The notes below the pieces were generated by a model, which was given only the letters and a program-made list of their open reading frames with translations, ran no database searches and was not told the origin of the DNA. From positions 58,051 through 122,050 of the forward strand of contig JAQTNV010000003.1 in NCBI GenBank assembly GCA_028713675.1: a DNA stretch of 64,000 nt, given 5' to 3'. A program made the translations under genes and the position numbers. Within the stretch, counting starts at the first letter, position 1. The number at the start of each line of letters is the position of its first letter. Origin of the DNA: a bacterium. GTDB lineage: Bacteria; Desulfobacterota; JAPLJL01. Below are positions 1 through 8,600 of the stretch, one piece after another.

Positions 1-201
1 TTCACCGATCCTTTATGGGCGAAGGATGACGGCCGCGGCCTCGAAGGCGCCGGCTGCCGCTGCGGGACGATCGGACCCTCCCGGGGACCGGAGAATTACG
101 GGGATCTGATTTTCCTCGGGATGACGCTCGCCGTCCTGGGATTCCGCCGGGCCCGCGCCCGAAAAAACCGTAACGGGATTCGAACCCTTCGATCAATTTA
201 A
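1..201 (+). CDS. C-terminal end of an exported protein with a MYXO-CTERM-like sorting tail (partial)
   Basis: Frame 1 is open from the left edge to a TAA at 199-201, giving the last 66 residues of a gene that begins outside the window. The end has the order known for C-terminal sorting tags: a Cys pair in GCRCG (residues 18-22 of the fragment), a hydrophobic stretch LIFLGMTLAVLGF (36-48) and a basic tail with several Arg and Lys. That order is typical of MYXO-CTERM proteins, which are processed by a membrane protease and stay at the cell surface. The body of the protein is not visible, so its function is unknown. A chance open frame in GC-rich DNA is the alternative, but the three-part tail makes that less likely. 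Confidence 0.55.
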   Translation, partial: FTDPLWAKDDGRGLEGAGCRCGTIGPSRGPENYGDLIFLGMTLAVLGFRRARARKNRNGIRTLRSI

Positions 202-267
202 TCCGAACTTCGAAATGACCGTTATCAATATCCGGAATAATTCTATTCAAATCTCCCCCCCTCCGGG

Positions 268-352
268 TCGTAGACCCTACCCTCCCTCCGGGCTGGAGGC
301 CCCTACGGGCAGGAAGCCGGCCTGTAAGCCCTACGGGCTGGAAGCGGGGTCG
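268..352. repeat. GC-rich intergenic repeat built on CCTACGGGC / GGGCTGGAGG units
   Basis: Units such as CCTCCGGGCTGGAGG and CCCTACGGGC recur within about 80 bases and form short hairpins. A related stretch (CCTCCGGGCCGTAGG) lies at 57678-57708. This is non-coding, repeat-rich DNA between the partial gene and the barrel protein gene. Confidence 0.6.
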
Positions 353-358
353 GAGACC

Positions 359-441
359 GGCCCCTCTTTTCATAAAGAGGGGAGACCCATCAATTGTTTC
401 TCCTCCTTTTGCAAAGGGGGAGGGAGGGGGATTTGGGGAAT
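359..441. repeat. Double-hairpin palindromic element, copy 1
   Basis: Two hairpins, one with CCCCTCTT/AAGAGGGG arms and one with CTCCTTTT/AAAGGGGGAG arms, are joined by a short AT-rich linker and end in GGGGGATTTGGGG. It is the most diverged of four copies (others at 11396, 52943 and 53385). Here there is no nuclease gene next to it. Confidence 0.7.
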
Positions 442-462
442 TGTTTTGAGTAACTTTTATTT

Positions 463-487
463 TCGCAGCCTGAAGGCTGCGGCTACA
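463..487. repeat. Small palindrome GCAGCC...GGCTGC
   Basis: CGCAGCCTGAAGGCTGCG is a 7-bp stem with a 4-base loop followed by GCTACAA. Elements of this look are common dispersed intergenic palindromes. A similar one lies at 55727-55757. Confidence 0.5.
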
Positions 488-490
488 ACG

Positions 491-518
491 CTATGCTCTA
501 TGCTCTTTGCCCTCTGCT
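491..518 (+). repeat. Heptamer array at the start of the barrel protein gene
   Basis: Four 7-nt units in a row: CTATGCT twice, then CTTTGCC, then CTCTGCT. This is the reverse complement of the AGCATAG/GGCAAAG family seen at 10180-10250 and 39092-39135. Read in the frame of the following gene it encodes the hydrophobic start of the signal peptide. Confidence 0.75.
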
Positions 519-1825
519 TCTTTTCTCTCGTCGCCCGGGAGGCCCCGGCGGCGGGATTGAACGTCCAGAACTCCAAGCCCGCCCTGGACGCGAGCGGAGG
601 CGGGGTCCTGCTCGACGCCACGCCGATCGGTCACCTGATGTACCGTTTGAATTACGAATTTTCCTACGCCCGCAGTCCCCTCGAATACGGGTGGAATGGG
701 AAAAGAAGCCTCGGGGTGGTGGACAATCTTTTTTATAACGACCTGACCGCGGGCTTCGGCCTGACCCCTTCCCTGGATGCCGGGCTCTCGGTCCCCTACG
801 GGATTGTTTACGACTACCTCCAGACCGGCACGGATGCCAGAAAGACCGTGGGCGGGGTGGGGGATGTCCGCCTGGGCCTGCGGGATACGCTTTTTGACCG
901 GAAGGATGTCCCGATCCGCCTGGCCCTGGCCGCCTCCGCTAATTTTCCGTCCGGGTACCAGTCGGGATATCTCGGCAGCGGGACCTTCGAAGGTGATTTG
1001 CGCGCGATCTCGGAGGCGAGGGCGGGCACTTACCGCTTCATTGTCAACCTCGGCTACCTGGTCCGGGGCCCGGAACGGATGGTGAACGTCAAACTCGACG
1101 ACCAGATTTTCTGGGGGATCGGGTCGCGCTCTTCCTATTACGATAACCGGCTGGGGGTCGAGGCCGAGATTTTCGGATCAACCGGGGCTGCCCAGCCCTT
1201 CCGAGACAAAGTTCTCAATCCGATTGAGGGGGACCTGGGTGTCCGCGTCGCGATCACCCGGGGCTGGTCGGTCAAGCTCGGCGGAGGCGGGGGATTAACG
1301 CACGGGATAGGCAGTCCGCAGTTCCGGATCCTGGCCGGGGTTCAATACGCTTATCCCGGTCTCCGGGACCGGGACGGGGATGGCATCCCCGATAAATTTG
1401 ACAAGTGCCCGAACGATCCGGAGGACATTGACGGTTTCCAGGACAACGACGGCTGCCCCGACCCGGATAACGATAACGACGGTATCCCGGATCGAAACGA
1501 TAAGTGCCCCAACGACCCGGAAAACGTTAACGGCTGGCAGGACAAGGACGGTTGTCCGGATCCCGAGCCGAACGCCAAGCTGATTGGACATGTTGTGGGA
1601 GAGGACGGAAAACCCATTTCGGCCCTGGTCAAGCTGGATCCTTCCCCCGATTCTCAAATCAGGAGCGACGCCAACGGCCATTTCGAGGTTAACTTGCCCT
1701 TCGGTGATTACAAGATCCTCCTGCTGGCTTCCGGTTACGAGACAGTCAGGTACAAAATCACCTTGAAAGACCGCGAGGTTAAAACCCTTCGTTTTGTAAT
1801 GAAGGAAAGCATGTTCTTAAGATAA
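500..1825 (+). CDS. Outer-membrane barrel protein with thrombospondin type 3 repeats and a C-terminal carboxypeptidase-regulatory-like domain
   Basis: Three parts can be read. A short hydrophobic leader (MLFALCFFSLVAREAPAAG) is followed by a region of about 270 residues with alternating aromatic strands, as in OmpA-like outer-membrane barrels. Then come two calcium-binding thrombospondin type 3 repeats with DRDGDGIPD and DNDNDGIPD motifs and paired Cys. The last 80 residues form a carboxypeptidase-regulatory-like beta-sandwich (GEDGKPI ... FGDYKILLLASGYE). The usual C-terminal OmpA peptidoglycan-binding domain is absent. The start at 500 is a choice: the frame is open further upstream to 215, but that part translates repeats. 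The leader itself lies in a heptamer array and no good ribosome-binding site is seen, so the start is uncertain. Likely a surface structural protein; ligand unknown. Confidence 0.8.
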   Translation: MLFALCFFSLVAREAPAAGLNVQNSKPALDASGGGVLLDATPIGHLMYRLNYEFSYARSPLEYGWNGKRSLGVVDNLFYNDLTAGFGLTPSLDAGLSVPYGIVYDYLQTGTDARKTVGGVGDVRLGLRDTLFDRKDVPIRLALAASANFPSGYQSGYLGSGTFEGDLRAISEARAGTYRFIVNLGYLVRGPERMVNVKLDDQIFWGIGSRSSYYDNRLGVEAEIFGSTGAAQPFRDKVLNPIEGDLGVRVAITRGWSVKLGGGGGLTHGIGSPQFRILAGVQYAYPGLRDRDGDGIPDKFDKCPNDPEDIDGFQDNDGCPDPDNDNDGIPDRNDKCPNDPENVNGWQDKDGCPDPEPNAKLIGHVVGEDGKPISALVKLDPSPDSQIRSDANGHFEVNLPFGDYKILLLASGYETVRYKITLKDREVKTLRFVMKESMFLR

Positions 1826-2045
1826 AGCACAGGGCAGGGGGCAGGGAGCAAAACAAGTAGCAAGTAGCCGGTCGCAGGTAACCGGAAAAAGAAAAAAACA
1901 TTTAATTAGGTAGCAAATAGCCGGTAGCAGATAACCGGAAAAAGAAAAAAACAAGCAGCGGGTAGCAAGTAGCAGGTAACCGGAAAAACAGAAGAGAACA
2001 AAGCAAACAAGACAAGGGTGAAAGGTCAAAGGGGAAAGGGAAAAA
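1826..2045. repeat. Long heptamer array
   Basis: About 200 bases of degenerate 7-nt units from two families, first GGCAGGG/AGCAAAA, then AAGTAGC/AGGTAAC/AGCAAAT. The block AACCGGAAAAA recurs three times. No gene is supported here; the hydrophobic peptides read from the other strand are translations of the repeat. Confidence 0.85.
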
Positions 2046-2255
2046 TAAGGAAAACATTACAAAATAGGGAAAAAATACATATAAATTCAACAATGCGTTT
2101 TTTTGTGAAATAATTGCTCATTGGGAATTAAATACCCTCCTTTTCAAGTTCCTAAGTCGTTTTATTTAACCGGAAATAAAATAATTGATTGAAATAATTT
2201 TTTGGATTACAATAAGTTACGAGAACGTCCCGATCCGGAAATATTTTGCTTGGAA

Positions 2256-2275
2256 GCGGAATGAAAATTGCTTTT
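2256..2275 (+). promoter_or_regulatory. Putative sigma-54 promoter of the minor pilin operon
   Basis: GG at 2258-2259 and GC at 2270-2271 are separated by exactly ten bases, inside GCGGAATG-N4-TTGCTTT, close to the sigma-54 -24/-12 consensus. It ends 25 bases before the fimT start, and the preceding 200 bases are strongly AT-rich. Sigma-54 control of pilin genes through PilR is known in Pseudomonas and Geobacter. Function here is inferred. Confidence 0.6.
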
Positions 2276-2299
2276 ACTTAGAGCGGAAGGAAAACGAGA

Positions 2300-2827
2300 A
2301 TGAATACCAGGGCTAAAAACCAATCAGGATTCAGTTTGATTGAATTAATTATCGTGGTGGCAATCATCGGCATCATGGCTACGATAGCTATTCCTTCCGT
2401 TCGCGGCATGATGCAGAGAGCCAAATTGAAAGCCGCCGGCCGGGAAATCACCATGGAACTGCTGCTGGCCAGGTCTCAGGCGATCAGCACCGGAACCTCC
2501 AAGACCGTCATTTTTAACGTCGGCGCCGGAACCTGGGTGGTTCCGGACAAGGGAACCTTCGGTTTTACCCAGGGAAATTATCATGGGATCGTTTTTTCCC
2601 ATTCGAGCAGCGACCCGATCCAGTTCAAAAGCAGCGCCGGCGCCTCCGTGGATTCTGTTACATTCAAATCGGACGGGACGCTGGATAATGACCTTTCCTC
2701 GTATACCAACGCTTTCGGCAAGATTTACCTGCTGGATACGAAAACCAATTTGAATAACAAACTGACTATAGAAGTTAACCAGTATACCGGGCTGGCCAGA
2801 ATGAAAGAGGGATGGTCGACTTTATAA
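2300..2827 (+). CDS. fimT: Minor pseudopilin FimT/GspH family
   Basis: Minor pilin of the type IV pilus, thought to help prime pilus assembly in the inner membrane. It has a short leader with prepilin peptidase site G10/F11, Glu at mature position 5 (E15) and the hydrophobic helix LIELIIVVAIIGIMATIAIP (13-32). The following RAKLKAAGREITMELLLARSQ is typical of GspH/FimT. At 175 residues it has the usual length. GAAGGAAAA lies just before the ATG. It is the first gene of fimT-pilV-pilW-pilX-pilY1, about 25 bases after the putative sigma-54 site, so it is probably co-expressed with the whole set. Confidence 0.9.
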   Translation: MNTRAKNQSGFSLIELIIVVAIIGIMATIAIPSVRGMMQRAKLKAAGREITMELLLARSQAISTGTSKTVIFNVGAGTWVVPDKGTFGFTQGNYHGIVFSHSSSDPIQFKSSAGASVDSVTFKSDGTLDNDLSSYTNAFGKIYLLDTKTNLNNKLTIEVNQYTGLARMKEGWSTL

Positions 2828-2872
2828 AGAGCAGGGCGCAAGGGGCAGGGAGCAAAAGCAAAGAATAAAAGT
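2827..2872. repeat. Heptamer array between fimT and pilV
   Basis: Units GAGCAGG, GCGCAAG, GGGCAGG, GAGCAAA and AGCAAAG follow each other directly. The array fills nearly the whole gap between two genes of one operon, so it is probably transcribed. Confidence 0.8.
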
Positions 2873-2880
2873 CAGAGGAA

Positions 2881-3330
2881 ATGAATATGAACAAAAATAT
2901 TAAACCCGAAACCCGAACCCCGAAACTCGGAACGGTTTTCTCCGGAGACCGCGGCACCACCCTGATCGAGGTGCTGATGGCCTCGGTAATATTCATGATC
3001 GGCATGCTCGCCCTTCTCGGGATGCAGATAACCGCCATGCACAGCAACAAGATCGGGGGCGAAATCACCGAGGCCACCTCCCTGGTTTCCGACGAGATCG
3101 AGAGGCTCTGGGGACTGGACCTGGCCTCCGCCAATGACTTGAAGGTGGGTACCCACAACGATCCGAACAATCCGATCAATAATCAGGGCCAGGCCGGGGG
3201 AAAATATACCCGGCAGTGGATCGTGACCGGCGACGCCTCGAACACCAATTCCCGATTTATTCAGGTTACCGTGAGCTGGAGCGATTTCTGGTCGAAAAGC
3301 CGGAAAGTGACATTCACCGGGATGCGGTAA
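2881..3330 (+). CDS. pilV: Type IV pilus minor pilin PilV
   Basis: Class III signal with prepilin peptidase site G25/T26, Glu at mature position 5 (E30) and helix TLIEVLMASVIFMIGMLALL. The pattern GMQITAMHSNKIGGEITEAT after the helix is typical of PilV. The leader of 25 residues is much longer than usual (about 6-15). Bases 2902-2932, which encode most of it, are heptamers (AAACCCG, AAACCCG, AACCCCG, AAACTCG). A second ATG at 2887 has better spacing from AGAGGAA and would shorten the leader by two residues. Product 149 residues. It acts with the other minor pilins and PilY1 in the pilus tip/priming complex. Confidence 0.88.
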   Translation: MNMNKNIKPETRTPKLGTVFSGDRGTTLIEVLMASVIFMIGMLALLGMQITAMHSNKIGGEITEATSLVSDEIERLWGLDLASANDLKVGTHNDPNNPINNQGQAGGKYTRQWIVTGDASNTNSRFIQVTVSWSDFWSKSRKVTFTGMR

Positions 3331-3332
3331 AT

Positions 3333-3470
3333 AAGGTAGCAGGTAGCAAGTAGCAAATAACAGGTAACAGCAAAAGTAAAAACAATAACAGGTAGCAAGT
3401 AGCAAATAACAGGTAACGGCAAATAGTAAAAACAGTAACCGGTAGCAGAAAACAGGTAACATGTAAAGAT
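3333..3470. repeat. Long heptamer array between pilV and pilW
   Basis: Units such as AGGTAGC, AAGTAGC, AAATAAC and AGGTAAC recur with 7-nt spacing, in two near-identical blocks of about 60 bases followed by a third, weaker block. No gene is supported in either strand. Confidence 0.88.
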
Positions 3471-3500
3471 AATAAATAAAAGAGAAATCAGGAAGAGAAA

Positions 3501-4646
3501 ATGAATAAACGCATAAAACCTGAGACTCGAACCCCCCTGGCCGATACAAGCGTTCAGTTCGGGCAGGCGAAACTCGAGACTTATTCTCGTGTTTCGGGGA
3601 TGACCCTGATCGAGGTGATGGTCGCCACGACCATTTCCATGATCCTGGTCATGGCCTTTTATTCGGCGATGAACTACCAGCAGAAGGCGAACGCCACCCA
3701 GGACCAGGTTACCCGGATGCAGGGGAACCTCCGGGTGGCGACCGGCATGATCGAGCGGGATCTCCGGATGGCGGGTTTCGGCCTGGGCGAGCAGATGACC
3801 CTTCTCACCAACACCCCCCGCCGCCAGGGTATCTACCCGTGCAATGGGTGCGGCGACCAGCCTACCACCGTAAATGCTACCACCACGCCTGACAGCATTG
3901 AAATCTGGGCCAATTTTAATGATCGAAAGCTTTTCGCCTCCGCGGCGGTCTCCGCCGGCGGTACCTCTGTCTCGGTGGGGAATGACCCGGTCAACGCCAG
4001 CAACGCTTTGGCTTATTTCAAGAAGGGGGACTACCTGGTCATCCGCGACCCGGCCACGAATAATACCGAGGCCAGGCTGGTTTCCAATGTCGCGGCCAAC
4101 ACCATCACAGTGAGCACCTCTTTCACCAATGCCTACCCGGCATACAGCGAAGTCAGGGACATCAAGAAGCATATCTACCGGATCGAAAGCGGCAACCTGG
4201 TCCTCCGATTGATGACCGGCCCGCCCGCGACGGCTGTTGAGACCAGCCATATCCTGGCCGAGAACATCGAGGACCTCCAGTTCGCCTACGGGATGGACAA
4301 CAACACCTCCAGCCCCCTCGACCCCGACGCGGTCCCCGACGGGACCATCAATACCTGGGTCAACGACCCGAGGGCCGACGGGGTCAATAACGACGGGAAC
4401 GGGACCAGTGAAGACGAACGCGACCTGACCAGGATCGCCGCGGTCCGGGTCAGCATCCAGGCCCGCGCCGACAGGCAGGACACGAGCTGGGCCCGGGCCG
4501 GGCAGACCCCGCCCTTTTTCCGCCAGGGGCTGGAGGATCGCACCGCCGCCGGGACTACCGACGGCTATCGGCGGAGAATCATGCAAAAGACGGTTTTCGT
4601 CCGGAATCTCGGGCTGGTCGGCAAATATGAACCTACTCCGCCATAA
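3501..4646 (+). CDS. pilW: Type IV pilus minor pilin PilW
   Basis: PilW-like minor pilin of 381 residues. The prepilin peptidase site is G33/M34, Glu5 is E38, and the helix runs TLIEVMVATTISMILVMAFY. The next part (QQKANATQDQVTRMQGNLR, then MIERDLRMAGFG) is the PilW signature. The leader of 33 residues is unusually long and is largely encoded by heptamers at 3515-3535 and 3569-3598. A C-terminal loop contains several Asp/Asn turns (DPRADGVNNDGNG), possibly a metal site. The next gene starts near or within its end, so translation may be coupled. Confidence 0.88.
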   Translation: MNKRIKPETRTPLADTSVQFGQAKLETYSRVSGMTLIEVMVATTISMILVMAFYSAMNYQQKANATQDQVTRMQGNLRVATGMIERDLRMAGFGLGEQMTLLTNTPRRQGIYPCNGCGDQPTTVNATTTPDSIEIWANFNDRKLFASAAVSAGGTSVSVGNDPVNASNALAYFKKGDYLVIRDPATNNTEARLVSNVAANTITVSTSFTNAYPAYSEVRDIKKHIYRIESGNLVLRLMTGPPATAVETSHILAENIEDLQFAYGMDNNTSSPLDPDAVPDGTINTWVNDPRADGVNNDGNGTSEDERDLTRIAAVRVSIQARADRQDTSWARAGQTPPFFRQGLEDRTAAGTTDGYRRRIMQKTVFVRNLGLVGKYEPTPP

Positions 4647-4686
4647 CCCGGGGATTAACCTAGAGAGGGAAGAGAGGACAGCGAAA

Positions 4687-5406
4687 ATGGAAAATCGCGA
4701 AACGAAAGGGAAGCAGGAAAGAAAAAACCCGGCCGGACTGGTCCGAATGCTCCGGCGGCAATCCGGCTTCGCCCTGCCGGTGGCGTTGGTGGTCCTGCTG
4801 GTCATCACCTTTCTGGGGATCTCGGCGATCACCTTTACCAACCTGGACGTGGATGTTTCCCGGAACGTCCGCAACTCCGAATTTGTCTTCTACACCGCCG
4901 ACAGCTGTCTCACCCTGGCCCGGGGGGTGCTGTCCCAGACCCATAACCTAACTACCGGATGGACTACCACCCTGGCGGGTCATGGAATCGCAGCCGACGA
5001 GGTTTTAGCGACGGGCGATCGGGACGGCAATACCGGGGTGGTTACAGGAACCACGGGCACTCCCGTCCATGTCAAGAGGGGAGCGATCCTCTACAACCTT
5101 GCCGGTGTTGAGATTCTCAATTACTCGGTCGGAACCCAGGCCGGGAACGGTTTCTGCACGGTGTATGTCCGGAACAACCGCGAAGACCTGACGGCCAGCC
5201 ATACCGACGTAAACGCAGACACGGACGGCATCGTAGTGGTGACCGCGATCGGGACCAGCTCGAGCGGCGCGCAGGATACGATTGAAGCCGCCATTTCCTG
5301 GAAGGCGCTGACCGCCATTCCTTACCCGGAAATCGCGGACTATCCCCAGATGACGATGGGGCCCCAGAACCTGAACGCGGCCCGGGCCAACCTGGATGTG
5401 CTGTAA
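4687..5406 (+). CDS. pilX: Type IV pilus minor pilin PilX
   Basis: PilX-type minor pilin of 239 residues. QSG/FALPVALVVLLVITFLG gives the prepilin cleavage site and the helix; Pro replaces the usual residue near mature position 4-5, and there is no Glu5, as in many PilX proteins. The middle part (YTADSCLTLARGVL) is typical of PilX. An upstream ATG at 4627 overlaps pilW by 20 bases. I prefer 4687 because AGAGAGG precedes it at a workable distance and the extra 20 residues look non-conserved. It belongs to the pilVWXY1 set that primes pilus assembly. Confidence 0.82.
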   Translation: MENRETKGKQERKNPAGLVRMLRRQSGFALPVALVVLLVITFLGISAITFTNLDVDVSRNVRNSEFVFYTADSCLTLARGVLSQTHNLTTGWTTTLAGHGIAADEVLATGDRDGNTGVVTGTTGTPVHVKRGAILYNLAGVEILNYSVGTQAGNGFCTVYVRNNREDLTASHTDVNADTDGIVVVTAIGTSSSGAQDTIEAAISWKALTAIPYPEIADYPQMTMGPQNLNAARANLDVL

Positions 5407-5407
5407 A

Positions 5408-5482
5408 AAATTGCAGAGGGCATAGAGCAAAGGGCAAAAAAGAAGCAGCAGGTAGCAAGTAGCAGATAACAAGTGACAAATT
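5408..5482. repeat. Heptamer array between pilX and pilY1
   Basis: Two families follow each other: GGCATAG/AGCAAAG, then AGCAGGT/AGCAAGT/AGCAGAT. They read into an AT-rich stretch before 5495. A second short run at 5563-5595 (CATGCCC, CGCGCTC, TATGCCC) lies just before the pilY1 start and makes an upstream in-frame ATG at 5495 unlikely to be the true start. Confidence 0.8.
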
Positions 5483-5617
5483 AAGAAGAAAAAAATGAAC
5501 AAAATTAATCAGGATACGCCGCACAGCTCAAAAAGCTTTGAATTTAGCGTTGGGAATGGAAAACTCCATGCCCCGCGCTCTATGCCCCATGCCACAAATG
5601 GGGGGAGGTGGAACAAA

Positions 5618-8600
5618 ATGTTAACGAATAAAAAGAAACTGGGTATTCTGGCGGCGTTTTTTTTCATCCTGGCGGCGGTGCTCCCCCTGGCCTCGGCCCG
5701 GATGGACCCCTTGATGGAAGTCAAGTCCCAGATCAAAACCCCGAACATGCTGATTATCCTGGATACCTCGGGAAGCATGTCCTTCCGGCCCTCCGACAGC
5801 ACCGTTGTGGGAGGAGACACCTCCACCAGCCGGATGTATATAGCTAAAGATGTAATCAAAAGCGTTGTTTCGGATAGTTACGAGATGATGAACTTCGGCC
5901 TGATGAGTTTTGATCAGAAACATATTTCTTTAGGTGACAGCACCGGTTACTTCCCTTACTACAAAGTCTCGACCACTTGCACTACCCAAACGGAATTTTT
6001 CAGCGATAGAGACCTGATTGACTGGGGTTATTTCACCCTGGCTGCGGGGCCGTCAGCCACCTTTACCCGCCGGGGAACCGTCTATACCCTGCAGACTTCC
6101 AACAACAGCCAATTCCACCGCGGTTTTGGGCGCCGCGGGCGGTGGGGCTCCGACACGGACCATTCTTATAACCAATCGGCGGACAGCTGTTATATCCAGA
6201 ACAATAACGGCAAGGGAAAGGGCGGCGGGGGACAGCAGACGAGGATCTTCTGTACTTTCAGCGGATATACCTGGGAATATCAGGGGAGCTACTATACGTA
6301 TCAGCATTGCGACCCCTCCACGACAAAAAAATATGTTCTTAATTATCTGGGCACCACGTTTGTCGACGACGGCACCATTACCGGGACTGCCGGGACGTAC
6401 GTTTATCCGGATTTTCCCAACAATTATTATTCAACCGGCTTAGCGGATGGCAGCCAACCGATCGATTATGATCAGAATTACGGGGATCTCCTGGTCCGGA
6501 TTTCCACTGATCCCACCGTCCAAACCACCAAAGCCAACGAAATCCTCGCCTGGATGGCATTGCAGAATAACGGCGGCCTGGTGGCCATTGGAGGCACACC
6601 CACGGGAGTCACGCTGGAGAACGCTGTCGCCGATCCAAACCAGGAAACGCTTCTTTCCAATGCTTCCGCCGCTTCCCCCGCGATCGGGGACGGCACGTCC
6701 TCGCCCCCGTCCAGCGTCACTTACACTTCCAAAACTTGGACATTGGAAGACTTCGGTCTGGACGGAAACAGCAGCTATTCCTGCTCCAAGGTTTGCACCC
6801 CCACGGCCGGTACTGGCACCAGCGGAAGCACCTGTAGCAGTGATACTGATTGTCTGAGCTGTCTCGATTGCGCCAGCAGCCGTTGCAACTACTGCGGTTC
6901 CGGCGGCGATTGCCCGACCGGTCTTACCTGCTCGGGTAACCGCTGCGTCACCCCCACCCTCGGCACCAGCGGCAGCGCCTGTTCCACCAATGCCGATTGC
7001 GTGAGCTGTCTGCAATGCTATGGAACCGCTCCCAATAAAAAATGCGGGGCCTGCACCAGTACTAACCAGTGCGAGGGCGCGATGAGTTGCACCAGCAGTG
7101 CTTGCACCCAAGGCACCGTCGGCGCCGGCGCATGTGGCGGCACCTGTACCGCCGATAGTCAATGCAAGAAAGGAATGAAATGTAAAAACGGTCTCTGCGG
7201 TGGCTGCACTGTCGCCAGCGATTGCGGGACCTCAACCACCCTGACCTGCACCAGCGGCCTCTGCGGCGGACCCGTTCACACCGGCACCGCCACCGCCACC
7301 TGCGGCGCCTCCTGCACCAACGATACCGACTGCATGACCGGGATGAAATGTAAGAATAGTATCTGCGGCGGCTGCTCAAGCAGCAGCGATTGCGGGGGCC
7401 TTACCTGTACCGGCGGAGTCTGTGTCGGCGCCGGCGGTACGCCCGTGACGACCACCGCGACCAAGAGGATGGATTACCAGGGGAAGAGCTATAGCTATTC
7501 CTCTACCTGCAACACCGGCACAACTTGTACTCATGATAGTGATTGTGGTTATGGTGGCAGCTGCACCGGCGGTTACTGCGACGGCACCGGTTCACCCGGC
7601 ACCGCCACCAATACCTGCACCTACGCCGGGTCTTATTACATCCCGGCCGGCGTCCTGACCGCCTATAATGATGCTTTCCATTATTTTAAAAACGAGGTCA
7701 TCCACGATGACCCGATGGCCAAAAACGGCTGCCGGAAGAACTATATTATTTTGGTCACGGACGGAGAGCCGAACGGTCCGCCCACCGGTTCGGAAACCTG
7801 CGATTCCGCCCTCCGCCCCTCAGGCAACGAGTCGGATTGCCCGGGCAATACGGGCTATGGCAGTTGCGGCAGCCCTACCGGGAACGCCTCCAAGTGCGCC
7901 GCCTATGACTTGTCGCATCTGGCCGTAGGCGTGGGAGGAAGAAGTACCCCGGTAATTACCTACGTGGTCGGCTTCGGGGCGGCCACCGCCGGGAGCGCGC
8001 TCCTGGACGCGATCGCCCAGCAGGGCGGAAGCCCGCTGAAATCCGACGGCCACTACGCTTACTACGCGTCGGACGCGGCCGCGCTCGAGGATTCCCTCCG
8101 CGCGATCATCAACGAAGCCGCCCGGGGCGATTACACTACCGCCCCGCCTTCCTATACCTACTCCGCGGGCGGGACGGGAACGGTGGTGTTCTTCAGCTCG
8201 GCCCAATATCCGGAATGGAACGGGCATTTAAGGGCGGTGGATGCCGCCAAGAACCAGCTCATCTGGGACGCCGGGGCCATACTTTCAGCCCGCACGGCCA
8301 CCCGGAACATCTACACCTCCGATCCGTCCACCACCCCCGCCTATCCCATCGCGTTCACCACCACCAACCTCTCCGCCCTCCGGGCCCTGGGGCTCGGGGC
8401 GAGCGATGCCGAGGCCAGGGCGATCATCATTTTCATCCACGGCAAGAGCCGGAGCTGGAGACTGGGGGATATCGTCAACTCGGCCCCGGCCACGCTGACC
8501 CCGCCTCCCTGGAGAAAACTCGACGCCTTCAATTACCAGAACTTTTTTGATACCTACGGTTACCAGCTGGTTTCCGGCAGGTGGGTTCCCAAGCGTAATA

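Noticed and set aside
215-499. N-terminal extension of the barrel protein
   Set aside because: The frame is open but translates palindromes and GC-rich repeats, with no leader before residue 85.
1817-2093. Hydrophobic Cys/Leu/Tyr-rich small frames on the minus strand
   Set aside because: They are translations of heptamer arrays (similar peptides at 2872-3549 and 18724-19032), not membrane proteins.
3333-3470. Possible CRISPR array
   Set aside because: Units are 7 nt, degenerate and adjacent; there are no 25-40 nt repeats with unique spacers and no cas genes.
3261-4874. A 537-codon open frame on the minus strand opposite pilW
   Set aside because: PilW on the plus strand has clear motifs; the antisense end translates heptamer repeats.
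5495-5617. Upstream start of pilY1
   Set aside because: The segment includes heptamers and would bury the signal peptide; 5618 has GGAGGTG at a good distance.
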